A DNA stretch of 64,000 nucleotides from Vitis vinifera (Eukaryota > Streptophyta > Magnoliopsida > Vitales > Vitaceae). Below are positions 11,201 to 20,700 of the stretch, piece by piece. The stretch is from contig NC_081820.1 in NCBI RefSeq assembly GCF_030704535.1, positions 23,294,001-23,358,000 on the forward strand, given 5' to 3'. Under the pieces are notes generated by a model that was not told the DNA's origin, ran no database searches, and saw only the letters and a program-made list of their open reading frames with translations. Both the position numbers and the translations under genes were made by a program. Position 1 is the stretch's first letter. Each line of letters starts with the position of its first letter.

Positions 11201-12131
11201 TTGGTTCTTTAGCACTGTCCCTAAGGTCATTAGAACCATTTACCAAGAAGAATTCTATGCCTACTTAAGACAAGAAAAGAAAAATATTAAGTTTTGGATC
11301 TGGTTTGAACTCTTCAAACAAGAGGAATATCCAAATTATCCCTTTAAGCGTATAAAGGTTACCAGTAGTAATAATGAAAATAAGCCATATGAATTCTCTA
11401 AAGATTTCCAAGAAAATCCCCAAGTCAACCAAGCTTTTGTCGATAGGATTAATCAGAAGATTAAGGATAATCTTGTTACTCCTTTGACTGTTCAGCCTGA
11501 TAAGAGGATCAACATGGTTAAAGGTGATATTAGTTCAGAAGAAGAAGCTGATGAACTAATTAAGATGTTTGAGGAACCCCATAATCAAATTATTAACAAC
11601 TTGGAAACCTTTAAGACTAGGAATTACTATCCTAGGCCTACTTTTCCTGACATGCAGTTTGAGGAAAGAAATCAGTATACTCAAGCCTCATACACCAGTG
11701 GTACTATCTATGAATGGAACATAGACGGTATGACCGAGTATAACATACTCACTAAGTTTCAAGAAATGACCATGGTTAGTACAGCCTATAAATTAAACAA
11801 TAGACTGCCAGATCATGCTGTAGCTCAGACCATTGTTGTTGGGTTTACAGGTCAGCTTAAGGGATGGTGGGATAATTATCTCACTTTTGATGATAGAAAT
11901 AGTATCCTTAAAGCCTATAGGATTAATGAGAGTAATGAAGTGGTTAAGGACGAAGATGGCCAAGATATTGAGGATGCAGTGGCTACTCTAATCTACTCAA
12001 TATCCAAGAAGTGTAGGTCTTCTATTTTGAAAATGAAGATTAACATAATGCTGGGCTGGAAGAACATTGCCATTAGAAGTCCATTCAGGAGCTTTGCTGA
12101 AGAAAATGGCTTCTGCAAATTTCTTTTTTAA
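8298..12131 (+). CDS. permuted pararetroviral polyprotein ORF: Gag C-half, zinc knuckle, retropepsin, then Gag N-half
   Basis: This is one open frame. The first ATG is at 8415 (1238 codons), but the frame is open from 8298 and is the same frame as the movement protein. Domains in order, numbered from 8415: a capsid/Gag C-terminal-like region (1-110); a CCHC zinc knuckle CFKCGKVGHYKKDC near 157-170; an acidic region; a coiled-coil-like stretch near 295-340; a retropepsin site with ALIDSGAAENC near 397-407; a region without assignment (about 590-880); and a capsid/Gag N-terminal-like region (about 890-1195, including the stretch GFTGQLKGWWDNYL). The Gag N-half would be expected before the Gag C-half, so the coding order is permuted. 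After about 12003 the frame runs into an inverted segment and stops. No YxDD reverse-transcriptase motif is present. The ORF has no internal stop over 3.8 kb, which suggests a recent origin or selection. Confidence 0.7.
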   Translation, partial: HFIGDPAKIKDKTADLLTNLKCPKLHDFRWYKEVFLTKVMLRSDCNQSFWKEKFISGLPKLFSERIRIKIREQYNGQIPYDKLTYGEIISIVTGEGIKLCNDFKLKQQMKNEQKIYKNEFGSFCSQFGFSQKETMPPSKQKPSRKPSKDKFYHSKRGTYDNYRMNDTKQSRHVQRRVNKDTQKKVETPLDVKPIICFKCGKVGHYKKDCRVKQKINNLSVSDDLKNMLCKVMLNSDSESRTDSDIEDDINQLDSSGDVSSQSSSDQDVRIKGNCNCRPKTINIISQDQEFILDTLRKVEDEKTKQNLYEVFKKSVVKVEAKKTVNSYNLNDILNRFDQQSPKDVSIKELHEEVKQHKKEIKELRQFISLGLSDLQDQINRIGNQEIHTDIPESSHVNDNETNTFLNTVSRVIFQRWEISLTIVVKDKFVFDIIALIDSGAAENCLQESLVPIPLCEETSESLFGANGQRLAIKYKLTDVHIRNHDICIKQTFILVKNLKEKALLGIPFLSSIYPLWVDNQGIRTKFLDKEILFEFANPIGCITPLNQEINLVGLDVPSKIISNQFMHNNILSIPLCISKFQTDILNQGILKVVFTSEKTIKYIAFKYNLTDWIILKPSFQIKFIKGESFIPNHSIHGTCRIHKNMAPKKDKQPLRSINSKDSHSALSEKFAPFYDHFEIADSSSHFNHHITSPSTSMDIDSRSESLPFVEDSLPTNSSFDNANTLSDYVNCIFEWQGRYETLERKLESVDFHKLMLNAQASFSPLENGEKNPFTPLVNEKLSKDEQECIIFRMFHQRNEILSTLNPDIYHLICEKARSSAEEKQVFISAYLQDLHVHLSVIPGLCVPGLNLIKEMEFDGSKICRNINEPLLHQHNNKQLCNCNRNFTISRVCIDLQHYQPINLAFKEEVITLTLNESTQESQQDESPVMSPTYSQMINTISLSDEDFEINKDLLRKDFYSEVNKQRNDWFFSTVPKVIRTIYQEEFYAYLRQEKKNIKFWIWFELFKQEEYPNYPFKRIKVTSSNNENKPYEFSKDFQENPQVNQAFVDRINQKIKDNLVTPLTVQPDKRINMVKGDISSEEEADELIKMFEEPHNQIINNLETFKTRNYYPRPTFPDMQFEERNQYTQASYTSGTIYEWNIDGMTEYNILTKFQEMTMVSTAYKLNNRLPDHAVAQTIVVGFTGQLKGWWDNYLTFDDRNSILKAYRINESNEVVKDEDGQDIEDAVATLIYSISKKCRSSILKMKINIMLGWKNIAIRSPFRSFAEENGFCKFLF

Positions 12132-12540
12132 CTTAAAGCCTTGGGTTAAGCTTAAGTTAATCTTTCTGCCAAAATTGCTTACTTGACTAGGATCTGAACA
12201 AATAAGCTGGTAGACTAACCCGTACTCAAGAAGCATTTCAGGAGTTTCTTAAAACCATGAGTCTTAATATGCAGGACAACTGAATCTAAGATGTCTGCAT
12301 CTCTTAATCTAACTGTGAAGTTAGGATAACACTGGAAATAAACTGGGCCATCATTCAGTCCAGCTTGGACTGCGCCTATAATAAAATCTCTGTATTCGAG
12401 ATGCCTATTGTCCCTTAAACACATGACAATAGCGGTGTTTAAACCTAATCTTGTCAAAGGCTTAGCTGCTACTTGAATCATACCAAAGTGTATGAAATTA
12501 TAGCCATCTTTCTTATGCTTTTCAACGGATCTGTTATCTA
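12004..12540 (-). pseudogene. antisense fragment of the element's movement-protein gene plus an adjoining fragment
   Basis: On the - strand, 12540-12249 repeats the + strand at about 7714-8008, with a few substitutions, as an uninterrupted frame containing LGLNTAIVMCLRDNRHLEYR. From 12249 down to about 12004 the - strand holds a different coding-like fragment that I cannot place. The whole block is inverted relative to the main ORFs. Transcripts crossing both copies could form a ~290-bp duplex. Confidence 0.7.
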
Positions 12541-12804
12541 GAACCGACCATATAGGCGATATCAGAACATAAAATAAAATGAAAAATAAAATAAAAATTA
12601 AAACTTAATTAAAAACCATCCATATAGGAGGTAATCAAAACATACTTATTGGATTATCAGAGAGCATGGTTTAATGCTTTTCTGATCCAGAATAGGGACT
12701 TCCATCATTCATGGATGTTCTATTTTCCATCTAAGAATCAGCTTTCCTCTTTCCCATTTTGGTTCTACAGTTGGTGGACTTATTATGGTCCAACTATTAA
12801 GATC
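12541..12804 (+). pseudogene. partial internal repeat followed by a short coding remnant
   Basis: Bases 12541-12650 repeat about 6869-6977 in direct orientation, including two 19-bp motif copies (12543-12561 and 12615-12633). They also form an inverted pair with 12860-12960. Bases 12651-12790 read open in one frame with LDYQRAWFNAFLIQNRDFHH and WWTYYGPTIKIS; this tryptophan- and phenylalanine-rich stretch looks like a true protein fragment, probably from the same element. It is truncated at both ends. Confidence 0.5.
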
Positions 12805-13062
12805 AGCTTTCTTCCCTTGTCCATTGTAAGATATTTCTCCTTATGTATAATATAAGTATGTTTTGATTACCTCCTATATGGATGGTTTTTAATTAAGTTT
12901 TAATTTTTATTTTATTTTTTATTTTATTTTATGTTCTGATACCGCCTATATGGTCGGTTTTAATTAAGCTTTATTTTTAAGTTTATGTTTTTATTTTGTA
13001 CCGCCTACATGGTCGGTTTTAAGCTTATTATGAACTAACAAGTTTTTTGGTTCTTTTTCTTT
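12805..13062. repeat. right terminal inverted repeat (~258 bp)
   Basis: It is the reverse complement of 6768-7024. It contains the 19-bp motif in reverse orientation at 12868-12886, 12940-12958 and 12999-13017. Its outer 40 bases overlap the downstream direct-repeat copy. Confidence 0.85.
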
Positions 13063-13114
13063 AAATTTCTTTGTTGGATATCTTCTGTATTTTCTAACCC
13101 TCTTCTTTGTTTTG
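13022..13114 (+). repeat. downstream copy of the terminal direct repeat
   Basis: It matches 7119-7210 in the same orientation and ends exactly where a (TA)n run begins at 13115. The sequence found between the upstream copy and the primer-binding site is missing here, so this end is truncated or marks the integration junction. Confidence 0.75.
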
Positions 13115-13235
13115 TATATATATATATATATATATTTGTATTATTTATAAGATAATCAAATATAAAAAAATTATTATTTTTTATTTTTTATTTCTCGATA
13201 CTTTCATAAACCAAATATGATATAAGGATTCTTGA
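13115..13235. mobile_element. right half of the split MITE, starting with a (TA)n run
   Basis: A (TA)n tract (13115-13136) is followed by T-rich sequence that ends in aaaccaaatatgatataagg, an eroded complement of the ggccatgtttggtttt-type left end at 6507. Its order and spacing match the second half of the intact copy at 40772-41098. Confidence 0.65.
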
Positions 13236-14150
13236 ATAGGGTAATCGTGCATTTAATTTATGTCAATTTCAAATATTTTTATTAAAATAATTTAATACCA
13301 TAACTTAAAATTAAAAATGACTTTAAATATCAAGATAAAATAATTAACTTATTCTTATTTAAATCTAAAATTATATTTTAAAAAATTGAGATCGATATAA
13401 ATTAAATCAATAAATCACTTTTAATTAATGGTTTACCAAATACCCTGGTTCCACCTTGCTTTGAAATCAACAGAATTTGGATGAACAAGCAAACCAATCC
13501 AACACCGCTTGGCTCAAAAGACTGAATTCCATTTCTTGATGGGAACAAAGATGAAGGAAGACCATGTACTTAAACAGAGGTAAATTAAGTCAAATCAAAA
13601 CTGTGCCTTTTTTTTCTTTTCCTTTCCCTTTCAGGTGGTCCCAATGAACACCCACAGATGCAAGGTGGGGAAAATGGGATCCACCTTTACAGCAATATCC
13701 CATTTCTGGCTGTTGCTTGAAAGTCCCCTACGTTCACTTAAAAAGAGTATGATAGGAGTGTGTTTCCATTTCTGGTATCAGTTATTCTACAGGGTATCTA
13801 AGAATGGAGAAGGCACCAACAAAGGCCACAGACACAATCATCGATTCGTAGTGAGTGAGCTCAACACGTGGTGGGTGCTTCCTTGGAGCTGTGGGGCGTC
13901 CCCTACTCCTAGCTAGTGTGTGGCATGGCCTCTTCCCCACGCTATAAAGTGATGGATTGTGGCCTCTCACTCACTCAAGTCTCTCATTAGACATGGATGT
14001 AAAATTAATGGAATATAAGTTTGGTTGGAAGGAGGATGGGTAAGTGGGGTGGGATGAGTTCCTTATTCATAAGAACGGAAAATCTGCCCTTTTTTTTAAC
14101 ATGCTTCTTGCCAAACCCATGGATTATGATACATTACTACCACCACACAC

Positions 14151-14153
<3 letters not shown>
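13236..14153. other. intergenic, with a promoter-like stretch and a 16-codon open start ahead of a strong splice donor
   Basis: Positions 13236-13430 are AT-rich. From about 13440 to 14045 the sequence is GC-richer and not obviously repetitive. It carries an acacgtgg G-box core near 13866, a TATA-like gctataaag near 13940, an ATG at 13993 that opens 16 codons, and a consensus donor (GGGTAAGT, GT at 14040). No second exon is recognisable. It may be the first exon of a truncated gene or a non-coding transcription unit. Confidence 0.3.
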
Positions 14154-14214
<61 letters not shown>

Positions 14215-14828
14215 ATAAAGCATATATCAATCTTGTCATCTTCTCAATACATCATAACATGGTTAAAATATCTCTCTCTCTTTCTCTACATAATAAAGCA
14301 AAAATCAATCTCTCTCTCATTACATAATGAAGCATATATCAATCTTGTCATCTTCTCAATGCATCATAACATGGTTAAAATATCTCTCTCTCTCTCTCTC
14401 TACATAATAAAGCAAAAATCAATTTCTCTCTCATTACATAATGAAGCATATATCAATCTTATCATCTTCTCAATGTATCATAACATGGTTAAAATCTCTC
14501 TCTCTCTTTACATAATAAAGCATAAATCAATCTCTCTCTTATTACATAATGAAGCATATATCAATCTTGTCATCTTTTCAACGCATCATAACATGGTTCA
14601 AATATCTCTCTTTCTACATAATAAAACATAAATCAATCTCTTTCTCATTACATAATGAAGCATATATCAATCTTGTTATCTTCTCAATGCATCATAACAT
14701 GGTTAAAATATCTCCCTCTCTCTCTCTCTCTCTACATAATAAAGCATAAATCTCTCTCTCTCTCTCATTACATAATGAAACATATAACAATCTTATCATC
14801 TTCTTAATGCATCATAACATGGTTAAAA
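14154..14828. repeat. CT microsatellite followed by a six-copy minisatellite (~107-120 bp units)
   Basis: A pure (CT)n tract covers about 14154-14213. After it comes a tandem array whose units hold catcataacatggtt near 14251, 14362, 14477, 14584, 14691 and 14811, each separated by ctctctct blocks and an acataataaagca-type segment. The long leucine/serine-rich open frames here are products of the CT repeat and are not genes. Confidence 0.9.
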
Positions 14829-15474
14829 GTTGTAGTATCAATTGTCGATTCTATATGTTGCAAGGTGTATTGGTCTTGTCAGCTTAAATTGATATATAAT
14901 GTATTTATACTATAATATTTATTTCATTCCCTTTTTCTCAAGTTTTGGTTAGATCCGCTTAACCCATATTGGTTTAAAATTTTATTAAATACCTCTAACT
15001 TTTTCATTTTACATTTTCGCTTCGTTGATACAAAAATTTTGTTGAGGATAAAATTTTGATAAAAATCTCAACAAGTTGATACCTTGAAAGTGACATCTAT
15101 ATGTGTTACTTTTTTTTTTGGAACATGAAGTCATGCTAGGAAAATCCTCAAAAACATGAAAACCTTAAATTTATTTTTAATTAAGTACATAAAGCCAAAT
15201 AGCTCGAGAAAATTCAATAATAAAAATAACAAAGTGTTGAAACTATCATAAGAATCATTTGGGATATATAAACCCCACAATTTTGAATGAATTAACTTAA
15301 AATGTTTGTATATATTTCATGTTAAGTGATTAATTAAATTAGACACTTATTTGCTTAGAAGATTGACCAACGTTATAGATATAAAACTAAATGAAAAAAA
15401 TTAAATGGCTTGCATAGATTTAAATGCCGAATGATTAAATAGGTACAAAATATGATACTAAAATATAATACTAA
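14829..15474. other. AT-rich intergenic DNA
   Basis: I see no gene or clear repeat boundary here. All frames are short and interrupted. Confidence 0.5.
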
Positions 15475-15750
15475 CGTGGTGTTTGTTTTTTCGACTTTTT
15501 GCTGAAAACAATTTGTTTTCAGAATATAGATTATTTGTTTTTCTACTTTTTTATAACTTATTATAAACTTTTTACTAAATAGAAAAAACCAAAATATGTA
15601 ACTTTTTTTAAATAAAAAAAATAATACATTGGTTTTTCTTTACTTTTTAATACTTAATATAAATAAAATACTACAAAAACAAACAATCTAATATTTAACA
15701 CTATTAAACATTAAAGTTCTATTTAGAATTAAGTAAAAAAAACACACCAC
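15475..15750. mobile_element. MITE with gtggtgtttg-type terminal inverted repeats
   Basis: The left end, gtggtgtttgttttttcg at 15476, is mirrored by aaaaaaaacacaccac ending at 15750. The 275-bp interior is AT-rich and non-coding. Target duplication is unclear; flanking taa/ttaa is only suggestive. Confidence 0.65.
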
Positions 15751-17050
15751 TTAAGGGAAAATAAAACATGAAATAACAAGATTAAGAATGAGAATAATAA
15801 AGGCAATGCATAGAATTATGATAAAAATCCATTTCAATCAATATTATTCCATAAGTCAAGATCGATAATTTAAAAAATAATATTTTTTCCTTTAATTTTA
15901 GGATATTTATTATTATTATTATTCTTATTATTCATAATATATTCTTGTATAAATTTGTAAAATGAAATAGTAAAATTCACCCAACTCTTCATGGTGTAGA
16001 GTTAGGGGAGGAGGCTCGTACTTGGGTCTTCTCCATAAATGGTCAAATGCCTAAAAGGCTTGACCTAGCCTTGCCAAATCCAATTAAACATCACAAATTT
16101 CCTACTATGTCGAGTGTTCTATCAATATTCTTTTTAATTTGATTCCAATTAAGCTAAGCATAAAAAATTTCCTATTATGGCAAAAACAAATCATCTCCTT
16201 ATTTCATAGTGTCGGTGTTCTAGCCTTCTTATTAATGTTCTTCTTAGTTTAATTGAAATCAAACTAAACATCGTAAATTTCCTATTGTAACAAAATCAAA
16301 TGATCTATTTAGTTTGTAGCTTTAGTGTTCTTCAACATCTCTTAAGTAGAGAAAAACTTGCTAAAGACATTAAAGATGATGAGGTAAGCAAAAGTCTTAT
16401 CCTACAATACTAGTTATCGATCAATAACGATAAATTCGTCACTTCATGAGTTCTTATAAAAAATCTTACTAAAGCTAATTTTAGACCTAGACAAAGTTTG
16501 TCCATTTACACATGATTTAGGATAAAGGTATGATTTTTTTTTTATTACTATGCTTACTAAATTACCGTATCATTCTTTTAGCTAAATCATAGTAGCTCTT
16601 CAAGGACACATACAATCACTCACTACTTAGAAGGATGAGAAAAAATGTTCTTAGAGTATGTATAAGTTTTTATTTGGATAATATAGTTATGGTTGAAATG
16701 CTCGAGGATTATTTGAAGGGAAGAGGCTTTACTTTTCCTACATATTGCAATTTAAAAAAAAATGAATAATTTGATAGTTTTATCAAGTCTTTGTCAAAAG
16801 AAACCTTCATCAAAGAAGACACAGGATGTCAGAACATAGAATAACAATAATAAAGACGTTTGATTTTTTACTTTAGGAAATAATATTTTTCTTAATTTTA
16901 GGATATTCATTATTATTTCTTTCTTTGTATAATTCACAATACATTCTTGTATAAATTAAATAATAAAATTCATGTCTTCCATTTCCAAATTATCAAACTC
17001 TTCAAATAAACCTTTAAAAAGATGGAAAGTACAAAAAGAAATGAGTCAAA
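15751..17050. repeat. intergenic DNA with an imperfect three-copy tandem repeat and a recurring motif
   Basis: Between about 16085 and 16330 there are three diverged units sharing aaatttcctattatg and gtgttct segments. The motif ttttaggatatttattat, followed by an attcacaatacattcttg-type segment, occurs near 15895, near 16895 and again near 28765. This suggests ends of one dispersed repeat family. No coding capacity is recognised. Confidence 0.35.
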
Positions 17051-17690
17051 ATCATATTTGAAGGATTACTTAGCTGCTAATTGTTACAGGATGCTTCAAA
17101 TGACCCTCCCCATGGGCTTATATAGGAGGAGGGAAGCTTTTGGAGACTCCTAGAGCCATCTACACTAAGACATTGGTGGGAAGAGTGTGGAAGGTTCTAG
17201 AGATGCCTAGAGATGTCCACACATCTCTACACTATGGTGAAAGGCATGAGAGGAGTCCAAGGCTTTTTAGAGAATTCTAGAGATCTCTTGTATATTCTTG
17301 TACATAGGGTTGTACATAGATTAATGTAGGGAGTTCTAGAATATTCTTGATTTGTAAGGAACCCTCCAAGGTTCCAGAGAGTTCCATTGGTGCCTATAAA
17401 TAGGTGAGACCCTCATTTGGCCAAGGCACCACCCAAATCACTTCCTAACCAAGCAAGTGAGCCTTCAAGCACTTGTAAAGGTTTCCTTGAGTTAGTGAAA
17501 GCTTCGATTCTTTAAAGAGTTGCCTACTAAGCTTCTCAAGCTTTTGAGTCACAAGTGTCTTAGCCGAGCAAGCTAAGCATTGAGGAGCAAGGCCAACTTA
17601 GCAAGATTAAGCGTCTTCACTTGCCTAAGTGTTACACGAGCTTAGTGAACAACTAAGTCCGTGACATAATGCTAACTAATATCCTATTGT
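17051..17690 (+). mobile_element. possible LTR-like remnant with promoter features
   Basis: This GC-richer block lies in AT-rich surroundings and has a TATA-like cctataaatagg near 17393, followed by a CA-rich region resembling the U3/R layout of plant LTRs. No primer-binding site, second copy or coding region is found in the window, so a solo LTR or an unrelated transcribed repeat are both possible. Confidence 0.3.
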
Positions 17691-18311
17691 GAAAGGAGAC
17701 TAAATGCTTCATCTTTTTCTTTAGATAAATAGCTTGGAGATTAAGTGCACTTGCTAATCTTTTTGCTCATGGTTGGACTCTAAAATAGTAAAATTCCATA
17801 ATTAAATATAAGAAAATCTTAGTGCTTGCTCCAATTGATATGAGTTGAGTGGGAAGTTAGAACATGGAAAACTTTTTTCAACTAGAATAATTACTAATCA
17901 AATTGATGTTACCATGACTAAGGATAAGAAGTGTCATTTGCAATCTAGATGACTTATTCACCATATTTTCATATAAAAGTCTAATAAATTATTTAGATTA
18001 GTTGTGCGTTTTATGACACCCAAGCCACTAAAAGTGTTACGACTAAAGAAAGAGGATATAAAGACATGATTGCAATTTGAAAATAAGAAGAAGAGTCTAA
18101 GAAGAAGAGGTCTTTTAATAAATTAACTTATTAATTTAATATGATTTAATAATTTAAGTGATTATGTATATTAAGTATGTTTGGTTAATAACTAATAAAT
18201 TAAATATGATTTTAGTAAACCAATTTAATGATTTAGTAACTTAAGTATAATTCAACTAAAATTCATTTTAAGTCATTAATCATTACGTATTATGTTTATC
18301 AAATATTCTCG
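17691..18311. other. AT-rich intergenic DNA
   Basis: I see no supportable gene. Parts of 18160-18290 resemble the MITE that follows, as if nested or duplicated. Confidence 0.4.
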
Positions 18312-18746
18312 ATATTTGATAAAACTTAATACTTATTACTTAATAAATTAAGTTGACTTTAAGTTAAATTATAATTAAGTTGTTAATTTAAAACTTATTA
18401 CTTAATTTTTATTTTTAAGTATTAAGATTGTTTAATAAAATTAACTTAAAATTTATTTTAAATCATCAAATTAACATATTTATTATCATAAATTATAATT
18501 ATGATAAAAAAAAAGAATAAAAATAGAGATCGTAGAGTAACAAAGGAGATTGGCCTAGAGATAATTACGGTAAATGATAATAAAAAGGTAAAATGAAAAT
18601 GCACGTCTACTTAAAAATAAATAAATTATTTTTATTTATTACTTCAAATTGTTTTTTACTTTAATTCATAACATTAACTTATTTTACCAAACATACTTAA
18701 TTTACTTAATAACTTAAATTAAGTTATTAAGTTGACTTATCAAATA
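18312..18746. mobile_element. MITE, same family as 42724-43165
   Basis: The left end reads atatttgataaaacttaa and the right end acttatcaaata, with ttacttaataa/ttattaagt blocks just inside both ends. Body length and internal words (aacttattacttaat, ttattttaccaaa) are shared with 42724-43165. Confidence 0.55.
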
Positions 18747-20560
18747 CTAATAAATTTCAAATTTAATTAAAACTGTTAAAGAAGTTAAACAAGTTGTGAA
18801 ATTGAGATTAAAACTTATTTATGTTGATTGATAATAAAATAATGTTATAAATTAGCTAATAACTTATCTTTTGTTCACGTCTATAAGAATAGTTTAATAA
18901 ATTAAGTCGATTAAACTCAGCCTTACTTTTAATCTTCATTAATAAGAAAGTTAAAACCTAGAATATTAAATCCACTTCTCATCTTTATTGTCACAACAAG
19001 ACATACAAATCTTTGAATCTTTATTTGGTATTATGTCATATAATCCTTTCTATCATGGCCTTAATTGTCTTCATATCTTTTCATTATTTGTCTTCCTTTT
19101 TCTTCATCCTCCTTTTATGCTTCACTTCATTATCTTCCACTTCTTCACTTGCCTTATATGTCATATCTTTATCTTATTATAATTACAATAATTATTATTG
19201 TAATATAAATTTTAAAAATTAAAATAATATTTATCACTAAGGCAATCTATGGTCCAAAAATTCAAAATTCTAATATTGAAATATACCTATATCTTGATTT
19301 ACCCTCACCATCATTAAAGTGGAAAATCAATAAAATATATTATACATATATTTTGGTGGGAGCCACCAACTCACGAGTCAAATTTGCTCATCAAGATTCA
19401 AATGCTAATCGTTGGTGGGTCTCACGTGTCAAACAACAAATTTGTATCGCATTCTATAAAAAGAGAGTGAGATTTTTCTTGGGCATGTGGGCCAACTTCT
19501 CATGTATAGGAACAATGTCCTTCATTTTATATAAATATAAAGTTACATTTTAACACTATAAAAAGGAAAGCAATTTAGGAAAATACTTTGCAAATTTTTT
19601 AATATAAATTATTTTATTCTTAATAATGGAAAAAGTGGATTTTGACTCACTAATTTTAAAAAATTTATATATAGTAAAATGAACCCCATATTTTATAAAT
19701 TAGATTTATTTTTAAAATTTCTTATTTTATTGTTGATATCAACTAACAAATTTTTTTGTTTAATTTTATTAAATATATATAAGAAAATGAGTGGATTTAT
19801 ATAATACAGGATGAATTTATCAATGGAGGATTCTAGAGAAAATTTTCACAATGATTTGTATCTTATATTGTACAATAAAAAAATTTATAATATTTTTATT
19901 TGTAAAATACTTTTATCAAATTAAAATAATAAATTAAATTTTTGTTAATTTTATTCAATATCATCAAGTAAAATGATATTTCAGAAAATAATTATATGAT
20001 TTATTAAAAAGTGTATATATTTTAAAATATTTTTAAATTGATAAAGATGAATCTGATTTATAAAAATTTGGATTCTTTTTTCTATATTTTTTTTTCAAAT
20101 TAATGAGTAAAAATCCACTTTTCCTTTTATTTATTTTAATCCATTTACCTTGCAATCCCATGCCAAAATCAATTAAGCCATCCTAAATACTAAATGAAAT
20201 CACATAAAATCTCTAGATTTCATCATTCAATAAATATTTGATTTTAAAAAAATCTTTAAAGATTATTTAAAAGAAAATTAATTATCTTAATAAACCCACC
20301 TTTTAAAAAATCTTTTAAGATTGTTTAAAAGTAAATAAATAATCACATGTCATACTAAAATTGGTAAATTAATCCACTTTTCATATACTTACAATAATTA
20401 TTACATCAATTTAGATTAATTTCACTACCTTAACATGTACAAACCACATCTTTTTTAATAGATTAAATAAATATAAGCATAAATATTCCTAATTTATATA
20501 AAAAAAAATCATAAAAAAAATCAAATATTTTTTCTAAAATTACAACCCATAGAGGTCCAT
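18747..20560. other. AT-rich intergenic DNA upstream of the first WRKY gene
   Basis: Several short, interrupted frames are present but none has a recognisable protein. Around 19355-19440 a tggtggg-type segment is partly repeated. I see nothing else that can be supported. Confidence 0.45.
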
Positions 20561-20634
20561 GGAAGGAAGAAGTGGCGGTGGGTTGTGAATGGAAGGAGAA
20601 GTGAGAGTTGGATTAGCAGCGTTGCAATGCACAG

Positions 20635-20700
20635 GGTCAATACAGAATTTGCAAAAGGGAAAAGAGAAAGAAAACCACCGACCCAATCACAAAACCACTA
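20635..20700 (+). promoter_or_regulatory. putative W-box and conserved promoter segment of the first WRKY gene
   Basis: The bases ggtcaa (20635-20640) are a W-box core (TTGACC) on the - strand. About 30 bases further on, agaaagaaaaccaccgaccc and caatcacaaaaccac (about 20666-20698) closely match 44986-45017 upstream of the second WRKY gene. This implies retained promoter sequence after duplication. Binding of WRKY proteins is inference. Confidence 0.45.

Larger units (their letters stand above)
6723..13114 (+). mobile_element. rearranged endogenous pararetrovirus-derived element (Caulimoviridae-like)
   Basis: A 6.4-kb unit lies between the two MITE halves. In order it holds a ~45-bp edge, a left terminal inverted repeat (6768-7024), a GA-rich tract (about 7057-7114), a direct repeat (7119-7210), a tRNA-Met-type primer-binding site (7264-7276), a leader, a movement-protein ORF, a Gag-C/zinc knuckle/protease/other/Gag-N ORF, an inverted segment (12004-12540), a mixed repeat/coding fragment (12541-12804), a right inverted repeat (12805-13062), and the second direct repeat (13022-13114). 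The movement protein and retropepsin point to a plant pararetrovirus or a closely related retroelement. I find no reverse transcriptase, RNase H or integrase motif, so it cannot be autonomous as it stands. The order of domains shows internal rearrangement. Confidence 0.8.

Noticed and set aside
13635..13916. 93-codon open frame
   Set aside because: No recognised family, no splice-consistent continuation, and an equally long frame on the opposite strand.
14044..14631. 195-codon Leu/Ser-rich frame
   Set aside because: It is produced by the CT repeats and the minisatellite; its frame and composition follow the repeat, not a protein family.
14154..14828. Possible CRISPR-like regular array
   Set aside because: This is plant nuclear DNA; units are diverged tandem copies without unique spacers or cas genes.
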